Notes under the pieces: generated by a model | Database searches by the model: none | The model's input: the letters and a program-made list of their open reading frames with translations, nothing else | What the model was told of the DNA's origin: nothing | From: Denitrovibrio acetiphilus DSM 12809 | GTDB lineage: Bacteria > Chrysiogenota > Deferribacteres > Deferribacterales > Geovibrionaceae | Length of the DNA stretch: 64,000 bases | Assembly: GCF_000025725.1 (NCBI RefSeq) | Contig: NC_013943.1 | Coordinates: forward strand, 620,001 to 684,000 | Direction of reading: 5' to 3' | Program-made: the position numbers and the translations under genes | Part shown: positions 38,605 to 47,502 of the stretch, one piece after another | Position numbering within the stretch: the first letter of the stretch is position 1 | Layout: each line of letters opens with the position of its first letter

Positions 38605-39868
38605 ATGAGGATAAATACTGAGGCAGCAGTATCCAGTTTTAAGAAGAAACGATTGTCGTTCTTACAACCACTTTTTGAGTCTTTAACAAACTCTTTAGAT
38701 GCAAATGCAGATGAAATAGATGTGTGTTTTGAGTATGAATCTGTACCAACTGATGAAGAAGATTTAAGAATCAAAAGTTTTACAATTACTGATAATGGTG
38801 ATGGCTTTACTGATGAAAACAGAGAGTCATTTTTAACGTATTTGTCGGCTCATAAAAAGGCATTAGGTTGTAAAGGTGTTGGTCGGTTTACTTGGCTTGT
38901 TGTTTTTCAAAATGTATTGATAGAAAGCTACAATGGAAAAGAGAAAGTTACCATTAATTTTAATGAAGGTTTTGATGAAGAGGTATTGAGAGAGCCTTTT
39001 GAAACACAAAAGACTGAAACGATAATCAGTTTTAATAATGTAACTACTGATTTCTATTCTGAGGGAGTAGATAAAAGAGAAAGTGCTAATTTAGACCATA
39101 TACTGAAAGAAGTGCAAAGGCATTTATTTATGCTCTTGTTTTTATTAAGAGATGAAGGTCGACAATACGCTATAAAGTTTCATATCGGTGAAGATGCCAA
39201 AAGTATAACAACTGATAAGATAATAGAACCTGAGCATAAAGAGTTCATTATACCGTTTAATAAAGAAAACTATAATTTTACTCTTTACTATAGGTTTTTC
39301 GACGGTAAAGGAAGAAACGATCTTCAGCTATGTGCAAATGGGAGAACCGTGAAAGATTTCAAAAGTAATCTAATTGGCTCAAAACTTAACGCAAAGGAAG
39401 CTTACATTGTTGCATTTCTAGTTTCGGATTATTTGGATAATACCGTTGATGATTCTAGGACAGACTTTGCTATTCCGGGGTATGCTTTACCATTAAAAGA
39501 CGTTGAGCAATATTTTGAAGATTCATTGGCTAATATTGTTTGCGATAAATATGAGGATCTTGATTTAGAGAATGATAAGGCTATAGATGAAGCTATAGCT
39601 GATTCACCTCATTTGTCTGAGTTTATTAAAAATGATAATTCTGTGATTAAGACTAAGGAAAATTTATTGAAACAGGCTAGAAAAGCTTATGAAGAAAAAA
39701 AAGAAAAGGTCAAAAAGAGTTTTCGAGATGCTTTAGTACAAGTCAAGGTGGAGCCTGATACTTATAATAAAGTACTGCAAGATGTTACCCATGTACAGAC
39801 TTTGGAACTTGCCGCTTATATAGCATATAGGCAGCAAATTATTGAAGGGCTAGCAAAATTAGTTAGAG
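38605..39868 (+). pseudogene. GHKL (Hsp90-like) ATPase, 3' end removed by IS3
   Basis: About 421 residues of an ATPase with the Bergerat fold: N box 'PLFESLTNSLDANADEIDV', G1 box 'FTITDNGDGFTDEN', G2 'GCKGVGRFTWLVVF' and a transducer domain with 'VDDSRTDFAIPG'. It looks like the ATP-binding proteins of several defence loci (Hsp90/MutL-like). The frame reads 'AAYIAYRQQIIEGLAKLV' and is then replaced by IS3 end sequence at 39865, so a C-terminal part is missing. It is divergent from the HigBA-like pair. Confidence 0.8.
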
Positions 39869-39928
39869 GTGGTCCCAGAAATCTGTACAATATGCTAAGG
39901 TGGAAAAAGCATATTGGAGGATCACACG

Positions 39929-40219
39929 ATGTCAAAAACAAAACGTACCCGCTACTCAGCCGAGTTTAAATCAAAAGTAGCTCTTGAAGCTCTGAGGGAA
40001 GAACTGACCTTATCGGAATTATCAGCCAAGTATAATGTTCATCCGAACCAGATTTCTAAATGGAAGAGTGAAGCCATCAAAGGAATGTCGACAATCTTTT
40101 CAAATAAGTCCAGCAAGTCAGAAGAAATGTCAGAAGCAGAAATAAAGGATCTTCATGCAAAAATAGGACAACTAACGGTGGAACGAGATTTTTTGCAACG
40201 AGCCTTCGGGAAACGGTAA
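39929..40219 (+). CDS. IS3-family transposase OrfA (type b)
   Basis: A 96-residue protein: 'RTRYSAEFKSKVALEALREELTLSELSAKYNVHPNQISKWKSEAIKGM' and a zipper 'EAEIKDLHAKIGQLTVERDFLQRAFGK'. ATG 39929 follows TGGAGGATCACACG. An earlier in-frame ATG at 39914 is not needed. Confidence 0.9.
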   Translation: MSKTKRTRYSAEFKSKVALEALREELTLSELSAKYNVHPNQISKWKSEAIKGMSTIFSNKSSKSEEMSEAEIKDLHAKIGQLTVERDFLQRAFGKR

Positions 40220-40239
40220 GCATATCCCGGAGGAAGTTT

Positions 40240-41109
40240 ATGATAGAAAATTCTGGAAGCAAGCTCTCAATTAGCAAGCAGTGCCGGCTTCTTAGTATCA
40301 GTCGCTCCAGCTTTTATTATCAAGAGTCTGGAGAGTCTGCTTTAAACCTTGAACTTATGCGTATTATAGACGAGCAGTTTATGATGACGCCTGACTTCGG
40401 CTCCAGGCAGATGTCAAAGACTCTCCGAAGGTATGGATACAATGTTGGTCGTAAGCGTATACGCAGACTGATGAATAAGATGGGGATAGCTGCTGTTTAT
40501 CAGAAGCCTAAGACCAGTAATCCTCATCCTGCTCATAAAAAGTACCCGTATCTGCTCAGGGGGCTGGATATAAGCCGTCCCAATCAGGTTTGGTGTTCAG
40601 ATATTACTTACATGCCTATGAGGCGTGGATTTCTCTATCTGGTGGCAATTATGGACTGGTACAGCAGAAAAGTTCTGAGCTGGAGACTCTCAAACAGTCT
40701 TGATTCTGATTTCTGTGTTGCTGCACTGGAAGAGGCTCTTGAAAAATACGGAACACCTGAAATATTTAACACCGACCAGGGCAGTCAGTTTACCAGCTAT
40801 GAGTTCACACAGACTCTTAAAGATGCTGGTGTTAGAATCTCTATGGATGGCAGAGGCCGCTGGATGGATAATGTCATGATCGAGCGAATCTGGAGGACAT
40901 TGAAGTATAGCTTCGTATATCTGCATGCATTTGATAACGGCCACGATCTGAAGCGAGGGCTTAGTAACTGGATAAATTTATACAACACTAGGAGACCGCA
41001 TTCTTCTCTGGCTGATAGAACACCATATGAAGCTTATAACGGATTAGGGATTCAGATTTGGAAAAAAGATGATAAAATGACTGAGAGTTTACACCTTATT
41101 TCGGTCTAA
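40240..41109 (+). CDS. IS3-family transposase OrfB (type b)
   Basis: A 289-residue catalytic protein with 'VWCSDITYMPMRRGFLYLVAIMDWYSRKVLSW' (Asp), 'IFNTDQGSQFTSYEF' (Asp) and 'DNVMIERIWRTLKYSFVYL' (Glu), ending 'YNTRRPHSSLADRTPYEAY'. It begins 20 nt after OrfA with GGAGG upstream. All catalytic residues present. Confidence 0.9.
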   Translation: MIENSGSKLSISKQCRLLSISRSSFYYQESGESALNLELMRIIDEQFMMTPDFGSRQMSKTLRRYGYNVGRKRIRRLMNKMGIAAVYQKPKTSNPHPAHKKYPYLLRGLDISRPNQVWCSDITYMPMRRGFLYLVAIMDWYSRKVLSWRLSNSLDSDFCVAALEEALEKYGTPEIFNTDQGSQFTSYEFTQTLKDAGVRISMDGRGRWMDNVMIERIWRTLKYSFVYLHAFDNGHDLKRGLSNWINLYNTRRPHSSLADRTPYEAYNGLGIQIWKKDDKMTESLHLISV

Positions 41110-41138
41110 AAACTGTACAGAATATGGGGACCACCTCT

Positions 41139-42082
41139 TTCCGCCATGATTTCGAGATGTTAGGATATTTGCTGTCCCACTTCTCAGCAAAGGCATCCAG
41201 CTCAGCTCTGGCTTGTTCCTCGGTCGCTGCGGCATAGATTTTCTTGAGGTCAGCAGCCACAGTCTTACGCTCCTTCCAGGGCACAAAGCGGAGAGAGTTG
41301 CGTATCTGATGGACTACGCATTTCTGAATCTCAGACTGTGGAAAAGCGGCTGTTATAGCTTCTGAGATGCCCTTGAGGTTGTCTACGGCAAAGATAAGAA
41401 TATCCTGTACTCCACGGTTCTTTAGCTCGTTCATAACTGTCAGCCAGTATTTAGCGGATTCTGTCTCGGCAAGATATAGCCCCAGACAGGATTTATGACC
41501 TTCCATGCTGATGCCGATCACAAAGTAGATAGTGACGTTGCGAACAGCTCCGTCCACACGCATCTTTAAAACCATGCCGTCCATAAAGACGATGGCGTAT
41601 ATCTCTTCCAAGGCTCTGTTCTGCCATTCTTTAGCCTGTGGGAGAATCTTGTCTGTAATAACGCTGACTGTCTCCGGCGATAGCTCATGACCGTAGATAT
41701 CAAAGATGTGCTCTTTGATGTCACGGTTACTCATACCCTTGGCATACATGGAAATTACTTTAGCTTCAATGCCTGATATATCTGTCTGGCGTTTCTTGAC
41801 TATTTCAGGCGAAAAGGTTGATAGGCGATCACGGGGTACTTCGAGTTCCATTTCGCCCATTTGTGATTGTACTTTCTTGGAAGAACGACCGTTACGGCTG
41901 TTGCCGTCACTTACGTTCGGTTCATGTTTCTTATAGCCTAAATGGGCTTCAAGCTCACCTTCGTAGAGCGTTTCTATGACTTCTTTCATCATGTCACGCA
42001 TAAACACCTGAAGGTCTTCTGTGGTTTTTACATCGCTTTCAGCAAGCAGTTCTTTCAGTTTGTCCTTGTCTAATTTCATCAT
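41139..42082 (-). pseudogene. Truncated IS256-family transposase
   Basis: The first 315 of 405 residues of the transposase, identical in sequence to the complete copies as far as can be read. The glutamate region (IYTTNPVESF) is missing, so it cannot catalyse transposition. A short tail to 41096 is read from the IS3 end. Confidence 0.9.
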
Positions 42083-42139
42083 AAACCTCGCATGTTAGTT
42101 TAACACATACGACGTTTACACACTTTTATTTACACGCTC
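41139..42139 (-). mobile_element. IS256-family element, 3' truncated (copy 3)
   Basis: Minus-strand copy with an intact outer end (GAGCGTGTAAAT inverse at 42128-42139) and transposase start at 42082. The transposase matches the complete copies until 'SKYPNISKSWR' and is then cut by the IS3 right end at 41138. Its outer end sits directly on the third attachment-like sequence (42140). Confidence 0.95.
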
Positions 42140-42176
42140 GTCGAATCCTTATATAATCGGGGTGAAAGGATTTGAA
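42140..42176 (-). other. Attachment-site repeat, copy 3 (partial, inverted)
   Basis: On the minus strand this reads TTCAAATCCTTTCACCCCGA, then TTA-TA-TAAGGATTCGAC, matching the first 36 bases of the 72-bp repeats with two changes. The rest (terminator half) has been replaced by the IS256 end. Inverted orientation relative to copies 1 and 2 shows that the segment beyond is inverted or belongs to a different element. Confidence 0.7.
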
Positions 42177-42259
42177 TATTATTTTTAGGGCATTTAACGT
42201 ACTTGAGCGACATTTTATCAGTAACTTAGCCGTTTGAGTATGATAGAAACCGCCCAGCT

Positions 42260-42276
42260 GGCACAAAAACCGGCAC
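42260..42276 (-). repeat. GTGCC direct-repeat pair near attachment copy 3
   Basis: GTGCC at 42272-42276 and 42260-42264 on the minus strand, 12 bp apart, 99 bp upstream of attachment copy 3. It is the counterpart of the GTCAC pairs at 2545 and 24492. Otherwise 42177-42718 has no gene I can support; a plus-strand GTCAC pair also occurs at 42545 and 42557. Confidence 0.45.
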
Positions 42277-42718
42277 TAAATTAATGATCCATCAACCCCA
42301 TAAACCATAATCTTAAATTCTAATATTTTGTCTCAGGCCTAGTCAGAATAGACCATTGATAAAGAGAACGTATTAAAGACACCAAAGTAATTGATGAACT
42401 TAGCATAAATGTTGTTTTCTGTATACAATATATAGAGCATTTGTCAAGCCCTATTATTACAGTGTTTCAGTTAAATTGCCTTTATTAAAGGGGATTTGGA
42501 TAGTGGGATACAAAGGGAACCGGACGGAAATGAAACGGCTTTTGGTCACAAAAATGGTCACAAAAAATATAACAATTTCAGTAAATCCTACCCCTCACAA
42601 CATAGGATTGGTTTCATTAATTATATAGATAAACAATCAGCTACTTAATTGCGTCAACAGCTACCCTACTGTGAACGCTTTCCTCACAATAAATCTTTTC
42701 AAAACCATTTAGAGACAA

Positions 42719-45175
42719 CTAAATTACAATACTCTGTTTATTTCTAACAATATTATCAACAAAATCGTAGATACTTTCTTCCAACACTGGAGTTTCGATG
42801 CTAATAATTATGGAGTATCTAGCCTCATTGTCATACATCTCAAGATGTTTCCTGTTTTTCCACCAACCACTTGCCGGATATACAGCAATTATTCCACACT
42901 TGGAGATCTCTGAAGCAGGTCCAATCCATATATCAGAATTAACAGAACCTCTATTCCTCTCCTGAGGACCAACTGCCCAACGAGTAGAATTATTTGATGT
43001 GTCAGGTTTCTCATCACTGTCTTTCCCTATTCTTAATATAAATTTTTCTTTCTCCTCTAAAGGAGTGTTCATATCGAACTTAAGGCGGTGTGAAGGATAA
43101 CCATTGTTAGACTGCCAACCGATATTGTCAGGACTCGGGTCTACATAGTAGGATAAAGTTATTCTTAACTTAACCTCTGTGTCGCCAAGACTTTCTAAAA
43201 CATCTACAGGCCAAGGCAATTCATATATATGCATTTCATTCATAGAGACGCTCGATTTGCCTTCTTCTAACACGAAAGGCTTTAAGCTTGCCTCACTTAT
43301 CATAACAAGACGGTTACTTATACAGTATGAAGCTTTTTCATAGCTCGGTACGCCATACCCAAACATTCTCAACAACATTCTTGTAGGGTCTGATTTTCTA
43401 TTTGAGGGATCAGCTTCAGCCTGCTTATACATTTCTTCTGTCCAATCGGCTGAGTGAACTAATAATCCACGAAGTGTCTCAGGCCATGCGTCAGGATAGT
43501 CGTTGGTTAATTTTGCAACAAAATTCGCCGCTTCTGCAGTGGCAGCACTTGTCGCATAAAATGCATCAAATTGCCTCTTCATGGGCTGATGACTTGTTGT
43601 AAGAAGAGATAGGTCAGCGGCTTTAGTTACCATATCTGAACATACTGCCAAGTTTCCACCTTCAAATACAACATCTGGCTTTATTGGCCATCTCCTCGTC
43701 CAAGTAGATGAAGTTTTCGACGCAGGACACAAGCCGCCCTTTGGAGCAATAACTCTGCACCCATGATATAAGTCATCATCTATAGAGATTTTTTCAGTAT
43801 AACCCCCAATAACCACAGAATTCCACGCCTGGCACGGGTCTTCAATTTTGCTAGCGAGATTTACAAAAGGATAAGATATTGCTTCCTCATCATGCAGGTT
43901 GCCTGCAGCCTGAATGAAAAGCCTTTTATGTCCATCAAGAGTTCCAAAACATAACTGATCTATTGCTCCAGACCAAGATGAAGGATTACCTACGCATAAA
44001 CTTGCATCTGATGTAGACGATGAACAAAAGAATCGTCGCCTCATTGGCTCTAATATTTCAATACTGGAAATGGAGTCCATAGTAATCTTCGCAAGAAGTT
44101 CTTCAGGGTTTTTGCCACTGTCAGGAGTAACTTTCACTGACTCCAGCTGGTGATTAATTATAACTGGCTCAGAAGTCTCTAGAATATTAACCATATCTCC
44201 ATAACATGCAATACCAGCCATATTCGTGCCATGACCATCCTTATCAACTGTTGACCAACTTGGGTCATATGATATGGAGTCTTTGTCACTTAAGAACTCT
44301 TTTAAAAGGATATGTTCATTATTAACACCCGTATCTAACAAACATATATAAACATTATTTTTATTATCAATTGTAAGTCTTTCATACAGGTCTTTAGCCC
44401 AATCGACTTGCTCAGAAGCTTCCATCCTATCCCAAAAACTAGCGAGGGCTTTCACTTCTCTAAGCTCAGCCACATCTGCTTGGTATTCCAGAATCTTTAC
44501 AATACTGTCATTGCTTACTTTTGCTAATGTTACAATTCTATCAGGGAAAACAATATACGAGCCTGAAGTCACTATTTGCAAAGCACGAGTTACTTTTCTG
44601 AACTCTTCAAATTTATCATTTGCTGACTCTTTCTTAGCAATCAGCCAAACCTCAAACCACTTTTCCGTTTTTCCGGGAGCGACACCATCCACTATGATTG
44701 ATTCTACAGTCGCTTGGTGTATCTGCTCTATACTTTCTATAAGATATTTCTGTTTTGGATTCTTTTGCTCACTGATAGCCTCATCATATGAGTCAAGGTA
44801 GGAATCTATTTTCTTATTAAAGACTTCAAGCTTGTCTGAAGAAATAAAGACAGTTGCATATTGCGCCTTATCTTCATGAAGTTTTGTATTAAGTAGTTTT
44901 AAGCCGCTTTTATCAAGACGATCCCATGCTAAGTCATGTTCAGGCAAACCACTAAATTCAACATAAACGCCTTGTGTCGGTTCAACTTCACCTATTTCTT
45001 CAATCTTTCTATTACTAAAGGAAGTTACAAGTGTTTGATATGTTTTTAATAGTTCCTGAGCGTGCGATTTAGAAGTCCTGACAGGAATCTTGCTACCCTG
45101 AGGGCTTTTCTGCCCTCTAATTTTATTTGGTTCAGCAAGTCCTTTAAGGAATATGTGAGGTAGTTTTTCTGGCAC
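42719..45175 (-). CDS. ietS: Subtilisin-like serine protease, IetS-like
   Basis: An 818-residue S8-family protease. The catalytic triad is visible: Asp in 'YICLLDTGVN' (about residue 281), His in 'DGHGTNMAGIACYGD' (about 312) and Ser in 'FYATSAATAEAANFVAKL' (about 541), with the oxyanion Asn in 'IQAAGN'. There is no signal peptide, so it acts in the cytoplasm. It is encoded 2 nt after an AAA ATPase, the arrangement of the IetAS pair first described on Agrobacterium plasmids and later reported as an anti-phage system. GTG start with AAAAGG. It likely cleaves protein targets under ATPase control. Confidence 0.85.
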   Translation of the reverse strand: MPEKLPHIFLKGLAEPNKIRGQKSPQGSKIPVRTSKSHAQELLKTYQTLVTSFSNRKIEEIGEVEPTQGVYVEFSGLPEHDLAWDRLDKSGLKLLNTKLHEDKAQYATVFISSDKLEVFNKKIDSYLDSYDEAISEQKNPKQKYLIESIEQIHQATVESIIVDGVAPGKTEKWFEVWLIAKKESANDKFEEFRKVTRALQIVTSGSYIVFPDRIVTLAKVSNDSIVKILEYQADVAELREVKALASFWDRMEASEQVDWAKDLYERLTIDNKNNVYICLLDTGVNNEHILLKEFLSDKDSISYDPSWSTVDKDGHGTNMAGIACYGDMVNILETSEPVIINHQLESVKVTPDSGKNPEELLAKITMDSISSIEILEPMRRRFFCSSSTSDASLCVGNPSSWSGAIDQLCFGTLDGHKRLFIQAAGNLHDEEAISYPFVNLASKIEDPCQAWNSVVIGGYTEKISIDDDLYHGCRVIAPKGGLCPASKTSSTWTRRWPIKPDVVFEGGNLAVCSDMVTKAADLSLLTTSHQPMKRQFDAFYATSAATAEAANFVAKLTNDYPDAWPETLRGLLVHSADWTEEMYKQAEADPSNRKSDPTRMLLRMFGYGVPSYEKASYCISNRLVMISEASLKPFVLEEGKSSVSMNEMHIYELPWPVDVLESLGDTEVKLRITLSYYVDPSPDNIGWQSNNGYPSHRLKFDMNTPLEEKEKFILRIGKDSDEKPDTSNNSTRWAVGPQERNRGSVNSDIWIGPASEISKCGIIAVYPASGWWKNRKHLEMYDNEARYSIIISIETPVLEESIYDFVDNIVRNKQSIVI

Positions 45176-45177
45176 TG

Positions 45178-46140
45178 TTAACCTTTTTTGTTTTTATAGG
45201 CTCCCTGGCGTTCAGAAATTGCATTCAGAATGCTTTCTTCAGAGATTATGTTTAACCTCAGCAGAATCGCCTCTTTAGCAGAATCATGGCAAGCCTTAAC
45301 AATCTCTGCATGACTTAACCCGTTAGCTTCATTAGCTATCCTATCACTAGAAAAATCTCTACCAAATGAACCAACATTATTATTAATCAATTTGCAAATT
45401 TCGTCAACACTAGGTAGAGAATAATCAACCACATCATCAAATCTTCTAAAAAGAGCACCATCTAAAAGATTAATGTTATTTGTTGCGGCAATAACAATAT
45501 TGTCAGAAGTATCATTTTCAATAAATTGCAGAAACGAATTCAGAACTCGCCTCATCTCTCCAACGTCATTATCCATTCCTCTATCCGCACCAATTGCATC
45601 AAACTCATCAAAAAGAAATACGCCGTGATCACTTTGTATAAATTCGAAAACTAAGCGCAACTTCGCACTTGTTTCGCCCATATATTTAGTCATAAGCTTA
45701 TCCATCTGGATAACATAGAGAGGCAATCCCAAGTCATTTGCTATAATCTTTGCTGTCATTGTTTTGCCTGTTCCAGGAGGACCGGAAAGTAAAATCTTAC
45801 GACGATGGGTTAACCCATGCTTTTGTATAGTTTCTTTCGCACGGTACTCTTTCAGAATCCTCACAATCCTCTCTTTTAAAACATCAGAAGCGACCATATC
45901 TGCAAGTTTTTCATCGGGATTAAAAGCAACAAAAAAGTCGCCCATCTCCTTCGATTTCGGGAACTGAGTAACTTTCGTTTTCTTAGACTTATCAACAAGG
46001 TTTTTTATATCTCTAGCTAAAGCGGTATGTCCAAGACGAGCTTCATGTGCAGCCATTTGCAGGGCGATTGAAGAAAATCTATCTTTATCATTTTCAAAAT
46101 GGCTTCTAAGTAGAGCCTTTATCTGTTCTGAAGTTGCCAT
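45178..46140 (-). CDS. ietA: AAA+ ATPase, IetA-like
   Basis: A 320-residue AAA+ ATPase: Walker A GPPGTGKT (about 120-127), Walker B 'VFLFDEFDAIGADRG' (about 175-180), sensor 'NIVIAATNNINLLDGALFRRFDDVV' with arginine finger. The N-terminus 'ALLRSHFENDKDRFSSIALQMAAHEARLGH' is characteristic of the ATPase paired with subtilase in IetAS-type loci. Upstream AAGGAT before ATG 46140. It probably senses infection or loss of the element and unleashes the protease encoded next. Confidence 0.85.
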   Translation of the reverse strand: MATSEQIKALLRSHFENDKDRFSSIALQMAAHEARLGHTALARDIKNLVDKSKKTKVTQFPKSKEMGDFFVAFNPDEKLADMVASDVLKERIVRILKEYRAKETIQKHGLTHRRKILLSGPPGTGKTMTAKIIANDLGLPLYVIQMDKLMTKYMGETSAKLRLVFEFIQSDHGVFLFDEFDAIGADRGMDNDVGEMRRVLNSFLQFIENDTSDNIVIAATNNINLLDGALFRRFDDVVDYSLPSVDEICKLINNNVGSFGRDFSSDRIANEANGLSHAEIVKACHDSAKEAILLRLNIISEESILNAISERQGAYKNKKG

Positions 46141-46318
46141 AATTTATCCTTATATAGATTAAATATAACCTATTTATCTTAATCGTCACTAAGATCTTTT
46201 TGTTAATGCCTCAAACATTGTATGCCCCGAATTCAAGCAGCTAAATCATACAAGATGAATACACGTAAATGTCACTCAAAATTTTATTTAACACCATACC
46301 CAGTTATTAATTATAAAT

Positions 46319-47437
46319 TCAACCGTTATCATAAAGCGTCGAGTGCTGATAGTCAGCAATAACGTTAACAGGCATTCCAAAGAAATCCTCTGCCAAGACT
46401 TTAAGCCTATTGTTATCTACACCATACTCTTTGTAATTGTAGGCCACAGTCAGACTTAGTGGCGACCGCATGCGGAGGTCCAAGACATGAATTTTATCCG
46501 GGTGTTTGAAATTACCACAATCGAAAATTAGTTTTTTAAACGACACAAGTCTCCGCTTAAGGTAGCGACCTGTTGTTAGCGCAAGCAATCGAGATAAAGT
46601 TTCACTAATGATATTCCTATGAAAGATGTACTCTTCAGCATTTTCCTGATGGTGCATATCAAGTTGATCAGAGAGTAGAACTTTTGAATCTGGAGAAAAA
46701 TACAGTTCAGAAACGATTTCTCTTATCGCTGGCTCTTTTATAAAAACATCCATCAGTGTGTTTATATTAAGTATAAATACAGAACTCTGAGAACTCGTTA
46801 TATTTTGACTTTCTTCATCCTTATGTTTCTCAGGGTAGGTTATGTATGCATCACTGTGATTAAATACTTTTATAATATTTATACCATCACTATGCTCCTG
46901 AACTTTGAGTTCTGTCGAGTTCAGCGACTCCGTGGTTATACCGAGAAAATTACCATAAATTTTCACGAAGAGCATTGTTACAGCGTTGGCAACATATGAA
47001 TTAAAGGAAGGAAGATTCAAATCATGCTTATGTTCTTTCATAAAAGCCGTAAGCTCAAAATATTTATCAGGAATCCCAGAATCAGCTCTGACTGACCAGC
47101 TTTTCCGGATAGGATTTATAAATTGCGGAAAGTCTTTTTTGTTAAGCTTATGATGGTGACGAATTGCGGCAAAAAGAAAATCGAACTTTTCAGGTTGCTC
47201 CACTCCCTCGTTGACCTGATGCGGATTCCCTTTCTTAGTGATAAGAAAATCATGCATAACATTTATGATGTCTTCCATCAGTTTACTGAAAATCAAATAT
47301 TTCCGGAAATAACCTTTAAAATAATGTTCATTAAATTTATTTGGATCACTGAAGATTTCTACATGGCAAGAATATACACTGTTATTCCGGACGAACATCT
47401 CTACTTTTTCATTGTCCGGGAGTTTCGGTCTACCCAT
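46319..47437 (-). CDS. Hypothetical plasmid-type protein
   Basis: A 372-residue protein beginning MGRPKLPDNEKVEMFV, a start common in mobilisation and replication accessory proteins, followed by a mixed alpha/beta region without recognisable motif. It lies between the IetAS-like pair and the relaxase gene, all on the minus strand. 'ENAEEYIFHRNIISETLSRLLALTTGRYLKRRLV' is helical. No function can be assigned. A replication initiator is one possibility. Confidence 0.55.
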   Translation of the reverse strand: MGRPKLPDNEKVEMFVRNNSVYSCHVEIFSDPNKFNEHYFKGYFRKYLIFSKLMEDIINVMHDFLITKKGNPHQVNEGVEQPEKFDFLFAAIRHHHKLNKKDFPQFINPIRKSWSVRADSGIPDKYFELTAFMKEHKHDLNLPSFNSYVANAVTMLFVKIYGNFLGITTESLNSTELKVQEHSDGINIIKVFNHSDAYITYPEKHKDEESQNITSSQSSVFILNINTLMDVFIKEPAIREIVSELYFSPDSKVLLSDQLDMHHQENAEEYIFHRNIISETLSRLLALTTGRYLKRRLVSFKKLIFDCGNFKHPDKIHVLDLRMRSPLSLTVAYNYKEYGVDNNRLKVLAEDFFGMPVNVIADYQHSTLYDNG

Positions 47438-47502
47438 TTATTCACCCATTTAGTTATATATAATACGAAGTATACATAGATTTTGTTACAAGTAAAACAC
47501 CA

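Larger units (their letters stand above)
39865..41138 (+). mobile_element. IS3-family element (type b), complete
   Basis: Ends AGAGGTGGTCCC and its inverse, with TCTGTACA inside both, bound 1274 bp. It encodes OrfA 39929-40219 and OrfB 40240-41109. The left flank is the GHKL ATPase gene and the right flank an IS256 transposase gene, with no target duplication, so DNA between them has been lost or exchanged through this element. Confidence 0.85.

Noticed and set aside
42177-42718. Coding region between attachment copy 3 and the subtilase gene
   Set aside because: No frame with a ribosome site or protein pattern was found; only short repeats such as GTCAC pairs are visible.
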